A DNA stretch of 14,272 nt from contig SDOA01000106.1 of NCBI GenBank assembly GCA_004524595.1, positions 1-14,272 on the forward strand. Direction: 5' to 3'. Both the position numbers and the translations under genes were made by a program. This document shows, piece by piece, positions 1 to 6,862 of the stretch. Numbering within the stretch: position 1 is the first letter of the stretch; the number at the start of each line of letters is the position of its first letter. The stretch is from Candidatus Thorarchaeota archaeon (GTDB lineage: Archaea; Asgardarchaeota; Thorarchaeia; Thorarchaeales; Thorarchaeaceae). Below the pieces are notes generated by a model. The model made no database searches, was not told the DNA's origin, and saw only the letters and a program-made list of their open reading frames with translations.

Positions 1-1114
1 CAAAGAGCCAAGGTGTGAAGATAAGTCCATTACTTCCTGGAGGAACATTCTCGACAATTTTGTCAAATTCCTGATAGACCTCTGGATTGTTAAACCGACC
101 AGGATCATCACTATAGAGTACATTATCTCTCAAAAACTTGAGACATGCCCCTGCGGTCTCCTGTTCATTAGCGACAAAGTATCTTCCAGGTATTGATGAG
201 GGAAGTGCGGCCATGTTATGAGTGATATCCGTCTTCTTGAAAGGAACATGGCAGATTATCCAACTACTTGTGCCTACGTAGATGTGACCTTCAAAATCGC
301 GTACTGCACCAGACCCAATCACAGCTGATTGCAAATCCGGAGAGCCAACAACAACTTTGGTGTCTGTGCTGATTCCCAGTTCTTGAGCGACACCTTCCTT
401 TACGACACCAAGAATATCCACAGCCCTCATTAACCGAGGTAGTTTCTCCTGTTCTACTCCCATCTTGCAAATCAGACTATTGTTGTAATGAACATTATTG
501 ATATCACGAATATCAGTTACCCAATGAAGCATGATTGAGTCAAAAGAAGCAACAAACTTACCTGTCAGTCGAAGGTTCAGGTAATCCTTTGGTTCTAAGA
601 ACTTGTAAGTTGACTCGTAGATGTGTGGCCGCTCGTTCTTGATGTAGAGAATGTGGGCAATTGGGTCCTTTCCACTTTTTGCAGGAAGACCTCCTGTAGA
701 ACGCAACCAGCGAGCAATATTGAGAATACCATAACCTGAGATATTGATAATACCCTCATTTTTCTCTCGAATATAGGATTCACCTCGAGAGTCCATCCAG
801 ATGATGGCATTCATGAGATGATTACCTTCAGAGTCTACAGCAACTGTTCCAGACCATTGACTTGAAACGCATATAGCAACTATATCCTCATTTGAAACGA
901 TTTGTTTTGCCAGAAGACGCCGTGTCGCCTTGATAAAAGCAACCCACCATTCATCGGGATCCTGCTCCGCTCCTCCATCAGGATAGAGATAGAGAGGTGT
1001 GTCTTCATACTCGAATGCTAGTATTTCTCCACAGGTGTCAGCAAGAGCTACCTTCATTGCAGATGTACCATGATCAACTGCAATGATGTACTTCTTCACT
1101 TTCTCCGTTGTCAT
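1..1114 (-). CDS. FGGY-family carbohydrate kinase (xylulokinase-like), C-terminus cut off by window edge
   Basis: About 371 residues are visible; family members are usually about 480-520, so the last quarter lies beyond the left edge. The N-terminus has the phosphate-binding signature AVDHGTSAMK (residues 12-21, DxGTxxxK). It is followed by AEQDPDEWW (49-57) and the sugar-binding IWMDSR (105-110). The start of the second ATPase-fold domain is seen as GSPDLQSAVIGSGAV and YVGTSSW. These enzymes phosphorylate a sugar or polyol with ATP in the cytoplasm. Family membership is clear, but substrate (xylulose, ribulose, gluconate, glycerol or other) cannot be read from the visible part. The ATG at 1114 begins MTTEKVKKYI just before the first strand, and a TATA-like element lies about 38 bases upstream, so the gene probably has its own short-leader promoter. 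The upstream gene ends at 1172 on the same strand. No transporter or sugar isomerase is visible here. Confidence 0.88.
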   Translation of the reverse strand, partial: MTTEKVKKYIIAVDHGTSAMKVALADTCGEILAFEYEDTPLYLYPDGGAEQDPDEWWVAFIKATRRLLAKQIVSNEDIVAICVSSQWSGTVAVDSEGNHLMNAIIWMDSRGESYIREKNEGIINISGYGILNIARWLRSTGGLPAKSGKDPIAHILYIKNERPHIYESTYKFLEPKDYLNLRLTGKFVASFDSIMLHWVTDIRDINNVHYNNSLICKMGVEQEKLPRLMRAVDILGVVKEGVAQELGISTDTKVVVGSPDLQSAVIGSGAVRDFEGHIYVGTSSWIICHVPFKKTDITHNMAALPSSIPGRYFVANEQETAGACLKFLRDNVLYSDDPGRFNNPEVYQEFDKIVENVPPGSNGLIFTPWLF

Positions 1115-1147
1115 TTCCCTAACCAATTGTTCTAATAGGCAAACGAC

Positions 1148-1157
1148 CATATATACA
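1148..1157 (-). promoter_or_regulatory. TATA box of the FGGY kinase gene
   Basis: Read on the minus strand this is CTGTATATATGG, an archaeal TATA-like element. Its centre is about 38 bases upstream of the ATG at 1114, predicting transcription from about 1125 and a leader of about 10 bases. It sits in the 57-base gap after the preceding gene's stop. The placement is from spacing only; no BRE is obvious. Confidence 0.45.
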
Positions 1158-1171
1158 GTACCAATTTTTGA

Positions 1172-2386
1172 TTACATCTGAAGACGTTCTACTTTCCCAT
1201 TTTTGTCAATTGATTCTATGATGAGTGGAGATTCGCCACCTGTCATTTTCTCGAGTTTGAGATGTTCTTGCATCAATCCAAGAAAATCAAGGGGATTGAC
1301 GCAGGCTTCTGGAGGAAGAACACCTTTCTCGGTAATCTTACCTCGTTCCATGAGAATTGCGCCAAGGGCCGCAGGAATCCCAGTTCCTTCACCCATCGAC
1401 CGTCCTATCGATGCCATTGAAAAATCATATTGCTTAGACTCACCATCTTCTATGCCCTTAATCGTGATCTTTAGACACCCACGTTGCTCTCCGAAATTGG
1501 TCTCTTTCAGGATTCGTTCTCTCTCTTGGATGATGAAAGCGATAGCAAATTCTCTGGGGACAACTTCTTGATCACCAACCCTAAGCGGGGTCTCGCTTAC
1601 AATTCCCAATCTAGCAATCTCCTGAATCATTCGATAATACTCGGGTGGAATCACGCATCCGAGATTCGTTACTCGTTTGCACTTTATGTAGTTAGGAAGG
1701 GTTATTGTTTCTGGATGAGGGTATGGATAGCATCGGTATTTACCGACACAGTGGAATTCAACATCCTCTTCTAGTGCTTTTCCACTTTCACCGAAATAGT
1801 CCACTGTTGTAAACTTTCCATCTAGAAACATAGGGATGGGAGAAGTCATACTATGAATTCTATGAGCAACAACAGCTGCGCCCTCAGTTGGTTCGCCACC
1901 GTGAGCATGAAGGATATCAATCGAGTCCACTTCATCAAGCATTAGATTAGCACAGAATTTCACAAGCAAGTTTGCTACACCAGGAGAACTACCCATTCCT
2001 GTGAGGGCAGATATGTCTGCTTTCTTTGCTGCATTATTCATCTCAAGGAGTTTCTTAGTCGCGTCATAGTCATCACAGACATCAACATAGTTGATCTTTG
2101 ATTCTATTACAGCTTTCAAGACAATAGGACCAAGTCTATAGAATGGTCCACAGCAGTTAAGAACAATGTCAGAATCCTTGATTGCTTCTCTGATATCTTC
2201 CGGATTACTTGCATCAACTCTAAACGAGGATAGACATTCATCACCTATTTGAGAAACACACTCATTGGCCTTTTCGAGGTCAATATCTCCAATAATAATC
2301 TCTGAGAAGTCTCCAGATGAAACAAGAGTCTTGACCGCAACTGTGCCAACTACTCCGCATCCACCCAAGACAGTTACACGCGACAT
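1172..2386 (-). CDS. Saccharopine dehydrogenase-like NAD(P)-dependent oxidoreductase
   Basis: This 404-residue protein belongs to the saccharopine dehydrogenase/reductase-like superfamily (LYS9-type, COG1748). The N-terminal Rossmann motif VLGGCGVVGTVAV (about residues 6-18) is followed by IIIGDID, an acidic strand end typical of dinucleotide binding. Further family hallmarks are NCCGPFYRLGPIVLKA, YVDVCDD and TGMGSSPGVANLL. The reading frame extends upstream to 2467. I chose the internal ATG at 2386 because MSRVTVLGG starts right at the first strand and a TATA box lies about 24 bases upstream of it, giving a leaderless transcript; the extra 27 residues look like translated promoter. The substrate is unknown. 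Relatives act in lysine metabolism, in polyamine synthesis (carboxynorspermidine type) or as uncharacterised reductases. No lysine or polyamine genes are adjacent, so I assign family only. Confidence 0.85.
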   Translation of the reverse strand: MSRVTVLGGCGVVGTVAVKTLVSSGDFSEIIIGDIDLEKANECVSQIGDECLSSFRVDASNPEDIREAIKDSDIVLNCCGPFYRLGPIVLKAVIESKINYVDVCDDYDATKKLLEMNNAAKKADISALTGMGSSPGVANLLVKFCANLMLDEVDSIDILHAHGGEPTEGAAVVAHRIHSMTSPIPMFLDGKFTTVDYFGESGKALEEDVEFHCVGKYRCYPYPHPETITLPNYIKCKRVTNLGCVIPPEYYRMIQEIARLGIVSETPLRVGDQEVVPREFAIAFIIQERERILKETNFGEQRGCLKITIKGIEDGESKQYDFSMASIGRSMGEGTGIPAALGAILMERGKITEKGVLPPEACVNPLDFLGLMQEHLKLEKMTGGESPLIIESIDKNGKVERLQM

Positions 2387-2405
2387 ATAGAAACTATAGC
2401 TATAG

Positions 2406-2415
2406 CATATATTTA
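2406..2415 (-). promoter_or_regulatory. TATA box of the saccharopine dehydrogenase-like gene
   Basis: The minus strand reads CTAAATATATG, centred about 24 bases before the ATG at 2386. This spacing predicts a start of transcription at or next to the start codon (leaderless), and it argues against the longer reading frame that starts at 2467. Confidence 0.5.
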
Positions 2416-2561
2416 GGTATGATGGATAATGGATTTTGGAACGAATTTCAACCAAGTGTATATTCAATTCTAGTATAGATTAATGCTAATAAGCACCAGA
2501 CCACAAACTAATCTGTAAGAGTCATACTATCTCTTTTAGGCCGATCATTATTATTGTTCCT

Positions 2562-2972
2562 TCAATCAGAGTAATTTCTAATCGAGTCTATATGTTTAGC
2601 AATATCAGCAGCTATCTTTTCCACCAAGTCTGCACTCTCAACAATATGCCATTTCTCTTCAGGCCGAAGGGATGAACAGTCAACATAGTCTTCTAAATTG
2701 ATTTTCACTGTCGGCTCATTGCTATAATGCTCTGTACCAATCGCCGCACATAATTTTCCACACCCATCAACTGTAATAGTTGGGAACTTCTTTGCAAAGG
2801 CACGTTCACCTTCACCACCTGCAAGGAAAAGAGGAAGACAGATAGTGACAGTTTCGTCAGGTCTTAAATCATGAAGCACTCGCAAGGTCGCAGCTCGTGA
2901 AATATTTCCACCAGGACATTCTTCCCCACTACATGAGATTACACCAACTTTGGGAATATCACTCATATTCAT
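2562..2972 (-). CDS. Small DGC-domain putative zinc-binding protein (third DGC copy)
   Basis: This protein of about 136 residues has the layout of the DGC family (putative zinc-binding, Pfam DGC). It has an early cysteine in VISCSGEECPGG (C14 and C19), a central CLPLFLAGGEGE (C45) and the signature VDGCGKLC (C71 and C75). The family's conserved cysteines are proposed to bind zinc; the biochemical role is unknown. It is the last gene of a five-gene operon and overlaps the upstream DGC gene by 14 bases. The frame allows starts at 2984 (GTG), 2981, 2972 and 2966. I chose the ATG at 2972 because GGTGAT lies exactly 7 bases upstream, matching the 16S tail. The extra cysteine in GEEC is not shared with the neighbouring copies. 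Confidence 0.83.
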   Translation of the reverse strand: MNMSDIPKVGVISCSGEECPGGNISRAATLRVLHDLRPDETVTICLPLFLAGGEGERAFAKKFPTITVDGCGKLCAAIGTEHYSNEPTVKINLEDYVDCSSLRPEEKWHIVESADLVEKIAADIAKHIDSIRNYSD

Positions 2973-3357
2973 CACATCCATCACCTAAGATTATTTGGAC
3001 TATGTCCTTTGCCAAAAGTCTTCCACCATCACCAATGTTCCGAAGGGAGTCTGGTTTGTGCTCAGTATTTGCTGCAAGAACTTTGGGAACCATAACTTCC
3101 TTTGTCACTTTCACGCCAATCCGTTCAATACATAGTGTTGCACATTTTTTCGGACAGCCATCAATAGTATAGACATGTGAGTTCTGTACGAGACTGACTG
3201 CCTCTTGATCACCAGCCACCAACAGTGGCAAGCACATTGTCCTAAATTCATCGCTATGAGAGGTTTCCGTTAACTGATATGTTGCCTCTCTGGCGACTGT
3301 TCCGAAAGCTTTTCCGATTCCACTACATGGAATGACTATCTTTTTTGCATCACTCAT
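2959..3357 (-). CDS. Small DGC-domain putative zinc-binding protein (second DGC copy)
   Basis: This 132-residue protein has the DGC-family pattern: VIPCSGIGKAFGTVARE near the N-terminus (C11), MCLPLLVAGD in the middle (C42), and the signature IDGCPKKCATLC (C68, C72, C76). It is clearly a paralogue of the downstream protein and of the N-terminal half of the upstream fusion protein. The start ATG overlaps the upstream stop (ATGA arrangement at 3354-3357), implying translational coupling within the operon. Zinc binding by the cysteines is family-level expectation only. The cellular role is not known to me. Three copies in a row suggest either a heteromeric complex or stepwise transfer between related cysteine sites (inference). 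Confidence 0.83.
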   Translation of the reverse strand: MSDAKKIVIPCSGIGKAFGTVAREATYQLTETSHSDEFRTMCLPLLVAGDQEAVSLVQNSHVYTIDGCPKKCATLCIERIGVKVTKEVMVPKVLAANTEHKPDSLRNIGDGGRLLAKDIVQIILGDGCDEYE

Positions 3358-4199
3358 TCTGACACCTTCTTTCCTAGTTCATTTCTAGCCTTCTCGACCC
3401 CGTAGGTAAGATACTCAGTTGCAGTTTTCAAAATCTCCAACTCACTAATATCATCAGGTCGAATGATATACAACCAACCCTTTCCATATGGGTCCTCATT
3501 GATTAATTCTGGACTATTTTCTAGTTCGAGATTCCTATCAATAACAGTTCCTGAAACTGGTGATATAATCTCCATTGCGATTTTAGTCGACTCAAAAGAA
3601 CCGACATCATCACCTAATTCCACATGGGTTCCAACATCAACGAGATCAATGAAGTAAATATCAGAAACCATCTGCTGTAAGAGGTCTGTCGCGCCTATTC
3701 TCACAAGTTCACTCTCTTGTTGAACCCAAAAATCATTATCAGAATAGAAGAGTCCATTCTTTACTTTAAGGATAAATTTGTCAACCATCTCTGTCAAATA
3801 TTCATCTTCACAAGGTTGAAACACTTCATCTTTTGGAATATCAGTAGATGAAGTAACCCATTTTTTCTTTATCATGTCTACCAAGGCACTTACTGTTTCG
3901 TCTGTACTTCTAGTCGAAGCAATAATCTCTGTGACTTCAATAGAGTCGAATTCACGAGGTGTGTGTTTTTCTACCATTTTCGAAGCACATTTCATACTAC
4001 ACCCATCAATACATATCACAGAGGAAGATCGTAAATCTTTGATTTCTCCCGCACGTTCAGAAGCTAATGCTCCAATGCTACCAATAATCAATTCTGAATC
4101 CTCTGATTCTAATAGGTCAGCAACATGTCGTGATGTTTTTCCCCCAGGGCGATCATAACCCGCGCAAGGAAGAATATACTTCTTACTCAAATCGACCAC
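3354..4199 (-). CDS. DGC domain fused to a GcvH-like lipoyl-carrier domain
   Basis: This 281-residue protein has two domains. Residues 1-112 are DGC-like, with ILPCAGYDRPGGKTSRH (C12) and IDGCSMKCASKM (C67 and C71). Residues about 137-255 match the glycine cleavage H protein fold: LVRIGATDLLQQMVSDI, the lipoyl site FESTKIAMEIISPVSGTV with lysine 206 in the ESxK position, and NEDPYGKGWLYIIRP. In GcvH this lysine carries lipoate, which swings between partner enzymes. Here there are no glycine-cleavage P or T genes, so a different use is likely, as with the lipoate-binding proteins of Hdr-like sulfur oxidation (established elsewhere; inference here). The start is a GTG four bases after the upstream stop, with a weak AGGAT site. 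An alternative is the TTG at codon 4. I do not know this fusion as a named family. Confidence 0.85.
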   Translation of the reverse strand: MVDLSKKYILPCAGYDRPGGKTSRHVADLLESEDSELIIGSIGALASERAGEIKDLRSSSVICIDGCSMKCASKMVEKHTPREFDSIEVTEIIASTRSTDETVSALVDMIKKKWVTSSTDIPKDEVFQPCEDEYLTEMVDKFILKVKNGLFYSDNDFWVQQESELVRIGATDLLQQMVSDIYFIDLVDVGTHVELGDDVGSFESTKIAMEIISPVSGTVIDRNLELENSPELINEDPYGKGWLYIIRPDDISELEILKTATEYLTYGVEKARNELGKKVSE

Positions 4200-4203
4200 A
4201 ATC

Positions 4204-4506
4204 CTATACAGACCTTGCTTCTTTGATAATTTTCAAGATGTCCGATTTGTTTGGAAAAGATAAGGCATCTTTAGGACACATCTTTTGGCAAGCCTTGCAG
4301 AAGACCACACAGTTGTACTGATTTTTAACTTCTATTTTTGGAGGGTTATCTAAACTAATGTAGACTTGATGAGGACAGAATTTTAGACAATCAAACCCAC
4401 CAGCACACCCGTCGCATTTATCAACATCTACCACAGGCCACCAAGGTATTTTCTCTCTTGCAACACCCATGAATGTACTCCCTATTCCGCCCTCATTCGA
4501 CATCAT
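4204..4506 (-). CDS. 2[4Fe-4S] ferredoxin-like protein
   Basis: This 100-residue protein carries two cysteine clusters. The first is CDGCAGGFDCLKFCP (C31, C34, C40, C44), a CxxC-x5-CxxxCP pattern. The second is CVVFCKACQKMCP (C66, C70, C73, C77), a CxxxCxxCxxxCP pattern. Each is followed by proline, as expected for two [4Fe-4S] clusters. Both patterns depart from plain CxxCxxCxxxCP spacing: the first has five residues before its third cysteine and the second three residues after its first. It probably carries electrons between the HdrA-like protein and the lipoyl/DGC proteins encoded beside it (inference from operon position). The start at 4506 overlaps the upstream gene by 14 bases and has GGAG seven bases upstream. 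A second ATG follows immediately. The N-terminal segment before the clusters (about 25 residues) is not part of the ferredoxin fold. Confidence 0.88.
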   Translation of the reverse strand: MMSNEGGIGSTFMGVAREKIPWWPVVDVDKCDGCAGGFDCLKFCPHQVYISLDNPPKIEVKNQYNCVVFCKACQKMCPKDALSFPNKSDILKIIKEARSV

Positions 4507-4873
4507 AACCGTTCTCCTTCATTGTATTCATGACCTTTTCAAATGCTTCATCAGTGGTCATATCACGAACATCTAATGCGATGAGGTCTTCTTGCACATC
4601 AAGACCAGCTTTGGCAAAGGCATCACGGAATAACTTGTATTGCATTGCAGGGGCACATCCTGCTATTATGACCTTTTCACCGGCATTGAGTGTACTCTCC
4701 AGATATCGATCTCCGTCTTCTTCACAGAGCTGAGGATGGATCACACCATATTTGACAGGGAGTTCCATTCGTACTCGATTAATGAAGTCCCACATATCCA
4801 TCTTGGCAAAACCAGGACATTTTCCTGTACAGACACAAAAGAGGAATGCAGGTGGGTCATTCTTCGTTCCCAT
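4493..4873 (-). CDS. Stand-alone HdrA-type N-terminal iron-sulfur domain protein
   Basis: This 126-residue protein resembles only the first ~130 residues of heterodisulfide reductase subunit A. The similarity is seen in CVCTGKCPG (C13, C15, C19), HPQLCEEDGDRYLE (C50), KVIIAGCAPAM (C73), then LFRDAFAKAGLD and LDVRDM. In HdrA this module holds an Fe-S cluster and precedes the FAD domain. Here the FAD and ferredoxin domains are absent from the chain, and the next gene supplies a ferredoxin. The frame is open from 4897. I chose the ATG at 4873 because a full GGAGGT lies exactly 7 bases upstream (4881-4886) and the conserved sequence begins soon after. It is the first gene of the redox operon, with TATA box and palindrome just upstream. 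An electron-transfer role is likely; its partner is unknown. Confidence 0.8.
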   Translation of the reverse strand: MGTKNDPPAFLFCVCTGKCPGFAKMDMWDFINRVRMELPVKYGVIHPQLCEEDGDRYLESTLNAGEKVIIAGCAPAMQYKLFRDAFAKAGLDVQEDLIALDVRDMTTDEAFEKVMNTMKENGYDVE

Positions 4874-4880
4874 TAAATAA

Positions 4881-4886
4881 ACCTCC
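4881..4886 (-). promoter_or_regulatory. Strong ribosome binding site that sets the start of the HdrA-like gene
   Basis: The minus strand reads GGAGGT followed by a 7-base spacer and ATG at 4873. This consensus site rules against the earlier ATG codons at 4897 and 4894, the first of which lies inside the upstream palindrome. Confidence 0.7.
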
Positions 4887-4895
4887 ATGTTCATC

Positions 4896-4919
4896 AAATA
4901 TCGAATAATCTCGATATTT
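4896..4919. promoter_or_regulatory. 24-base perfect palindrome, candidate operator of the redox operon
   Basis: The arms AAATATCGA (4896-4904) and TCGATATTT (4911-4919) are exact reverse complements separated by six bases. The element lies between the predicted TATA box and the predicted transcription start of the minus-strand operon, overlapping the TATA edge. This is a common place for archaeal repressors to block polymerase recruitment. A regulator is not encoded in the window. An RNA hairpin is less likely because the element would mostly precede the transcript start. Confidence 0.55.
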
Positions 4920-4927
4920 AAATAAAT
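4915..4927 (-). promoter_or_regulatory. TATA box of the redox operon
   Basis: The minus strand reads ATTTATTTAAATA. A start of transcription about 25 bases downstream, near 4895, would give a leader of roughly 20 bases that contains the GGAGGT site. No other TATA-like element lies between here and the upstream gene's stop at 4954. Confidence 0.5.
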
Positions 4928-4953
4928 TGATAGTACACATTTGTGTGATTCTT

Positions 4954-5685
4954 CTATTCCAACGTGATACGGTCACCGATACGTACTGGAATGTAGTCGA
5001 TAGCACGCTTGTTCTTGGCTGACAATTCGATGGTTCCTGCACTTCCAATAACTGCAAAGATAGAAGAATCAGGGCCTTCTGCATATGTTGTGTAGGAGTC
5101 AATTTCACCGGAATAGGTATTCGTGGATATTTTCACTCGCTTTTTTGTAATGGGTGGCAGGTTAGTTACAACATTGCCAAAATGGTCGATTCTAACGACT
5201 TCACCAGTATTATGTTGAAGGTGAAAAGTCAAAGGTACTGTGAGGTCATTCAACGAATCTCCAATATCTCTGGGATGGGTTCCGCTATGATAACGACCTG
5301 CAGCTACAGCAAAGACATCCCGCCCATGAAAAGTGTGAGAAGTGTTTGAATTAATCTTAATCGAATATACATTGTAGGAAGATGCCTCTTTTAATGCAGG
5401 ATATAACAGACCATTATCAGGACCTACAAATACATAGTCAGGGGTTTCTACAAGTACAGCATTACGTGACGTCCCGACCCCTGGATCAACAACACAGACA
5501 AAGATGGAATGACTTGGAAAATATTTGTATGATTTGAGAAGAACCCATGCGGCTTCACGTATCGACTGAGGAGTGATGGAATGTGTAAGGTCAATAATCT
5601 TTACATCGCTGTCTAGGCTGTGAATGACACCTTTCATCACTCCGACATACTCAGACTCTCCAAAATCAGTCAAAAGCACAATCAT
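4954..5685 (-). CDS. SAM hydroxide adenosyltransferase (DUF62 family SAM hydrolase)
   Basis: This 243-residue protein has the DUF62 signatures throughout: LLTDFGESEYVGVMKG (4-19), IIDLTH, VVDPGVGTSR (65-74), VGPDNGLL (87-94), TFHGRDVFAVAAG and RIDHFGNVVTNLP. The family splits S-adenosylmethionine into adenosine and methionine with water or hydroxide, and is related to fluorinases and chlorinases. The hydroxide-type short architecture without the halogenase loop, and the archaeal setting, favour SAM hydrolysis. Length is close to the family's usual 250-270. The start ATG at 5685 lies 11 bases after the stop of the NAD kinase-like gene, and GAGGT overlaps that stop, so the two are co-transcribed and probably coupled. 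A role in limiting or recycling SAM is plausible; no methionine-cycle genes are adjacent. Confidence 0.92.
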   Translation of the reverse strand: MIVLLTDFGESEYVGVMKGVIHSLDSDVKIIDLTHSITPQSIREAAWVLLKSYKYFPSHSIFVCVVDPGVGTSRNAVLVETPDYVFVGPDNGLLYPALKEASSYNVYSIKINSNTSHTFHGRDVFAVAAGRYHSGTHPRDIGDSLNDLTVPLTFHLQHNTGEVVRIDHFGNVVTNLPPITKKRVKISTNTYSGEIDSYTTYAEGPDSSIFAVIGSAGTIELSAKNKRAIDYIPVRIGDRITLE

Positions 5686-5696
5686 ACTAATACCTC

Positions 5697-6824
5697 TTAC
5701 TCTATACGAATTAATCGAAGTTCATTGTAGTCAGTGATAACGCGGATATAACCTCTAAGTGATTCATCAACTGCCGTATCCCCTGTATCCACTTTGAAAG
5801 TTCCACCCGCAATACCTCTTAGTTTTGCAGGTGTCGAAATTACTATGATATGGTCACGTCCAACTCGTTCGATCACTCCGGGACTAATCTGTTGATTTCC
5901 TCGACCAAATAGCATGCCCTGATGTCCAATGGGTGAAACGATGATCCAAGTCTTGTTAAAATCATCGACTACTTCGATAATGCATGCTTCATTCACATCA
6001 TTGAATATCTGTCCATTATGATAGACATCGACACCAAGCGTAGTCTTCTTCATTCCTAGGACATCAGCCACTGTTTTGACAGTAGTCCCAGGTCCTAGAA
6101 TATACATTCCGTCGGGAATCATCTGCTCGACAACATACTTTGCAATAGCCTCTTGCGCTTCATGCTCATTTACAGTTTCAGGGCTAGCTTGTTTCGCACC
6201 TTGAAATCTGGCTGGGACAGAGGGACCTCTCATGTAACCATATAGTCTGATGATGAAACGGTCCTCTCTGAATGCCTCTTCATCAGCATCCATAATCTCA
6301 AACTCAGCAATACCAGCACCTCCATCATTAACAAGACCAACAACCTCTGCTGCATCAGGAGGACTCACAACAAATATGCCGCTATACATCTTCACACCAG
6401 AGGGGACTCCAATGACCAGCAAATCATCCAATCTGTGTTCAATGATGACATCCAAGATATTACGAGCTGTGCCATCACCTCCAACAAAAACCAGCAGTCT
6501 GACACCTTCATCATAGAGAGCACGGACACAGGTTGCAGTATCTTCGGATGTTGTCTTCTCACTAATCTTGACATCAATGATGCGATGGTCAAAATTGGTC
6601 TCACAAGCCATGTCTTCGCCCATCTCACCAGGGCACACAAGAAGTTCCACCCCGGACTTGTACTTGAAACGATTTTTCAGCGCTTTCAAGAATTCGCAGG
6701 CACGTCCAGGAGCAATAGGAAGAGCTCCGCGCTTAACAGCCTCATCAACAACACCATCTGTACCCTTTAGACCAACACGACCACCCATTCCTGCAATAGG
6801 ATTAACAAGAAGACCAACAAGCAT
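5697..6824 (-). CDS. ATP-NAD kinase family protein (COG3199 type)
   Basis: This 375-residue protein begins with the strand and loop LVGLLVNPIAGMGGRVGLKG (2-21) and has the kinase signature VFVGGDGTARNILDVI (112-127), where GGDGT is the nucleotide-binding loop of NAD kinases and lipid kinases. PSGVKMYSGIFVVSP (141-155) follows, as in the archaeal COG3199 group rather than the classical NadK. The predicted reaction is phosphorylation of NAD with ATP or polyphosphate to NADP. Other COG3199 members are uncharacterised, so the substrate is less certain than the fold. The C-terminal half contains IIVSPIGHQGMLFGRGNQQI and VISTPAKLRGIAGG, conserved-looking but of unknown role. The ATG at 6824 starts directly at the first strand and lacks a clear ribosome binding site, consistent with a short leader. 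It leads a two-gene unit with the SAM hydrolase. Confidence 0.85.
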   Translation of the reverse strand: MLVGLLVNPIAGMGGRVGLKGTDGVVDEAVKRGALPIAPGRACEFLKALKNRFKYKSGVELLVCPGEMGEDMACETNFDHRIIDVKISEKTTSEDTATCVRALYDEGVRLLVFVGGDGTARNILDVIIEHRLDDLLVIGVPSGVKMYSGIFVVSPPDAAEVVGLVNDGGAGIAEFEIMDADEEAFREDRFIIRLYGYMRGPSVPARFQGAKQASPETVNEHEAQEAIAKYVVEQMIPDGMYILGPGTTVKTVADVLGMKKTTLGVDVYHNGQIFNDVNEACIIEVVDDFNKTWIIVSPIGHQGMLFGRGNQQISPGVIERVGRDHIIVISTPAKLRGIAGGTFKVDTGDTAVDESLRGYIRVITDYNELRLIRIE

Positions 6825-6862
6825 GAAGACTCACAACCAATCGTATCTATTCAGACACATCT

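Noticed and set aside
1203..1774. Plus-strand open frames of 122 and 96 residues
   Set aside because: They lie opposite the well-supported saccharopine dehydrogenase-like gene, show no recognisable domain and are typical antisense shadows.
2387..2467. N-terminal extension of 27 residues on the saccharopine dehydrogenase-like protein
   Set aside because: The stretch contains a TATA box correctly spaced for a leaderless start at 2386, and the extra residues are not part of the Rossmann fold.
2467..2561. Transcription terminator after the redox operon
   Set aside because: No T-run or stable hairpin is visible on the minus strand after the stop at 2562.
3354..4199. Glycine cleavage H protein as part of a glycine cleavage system
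   Set aside because: No GcvT or GcvP gene lies nearby, and the domain is fused to a DGC domain within a redox operon, so the standard role is unlikely though not excluded.
4954..5685. Fluorinase or chlorinase function for the DUF62 protein
   Set aside because: Sequence and length fit the widespread hydroxide-type SAM hydrolases; no feature points to halide use.
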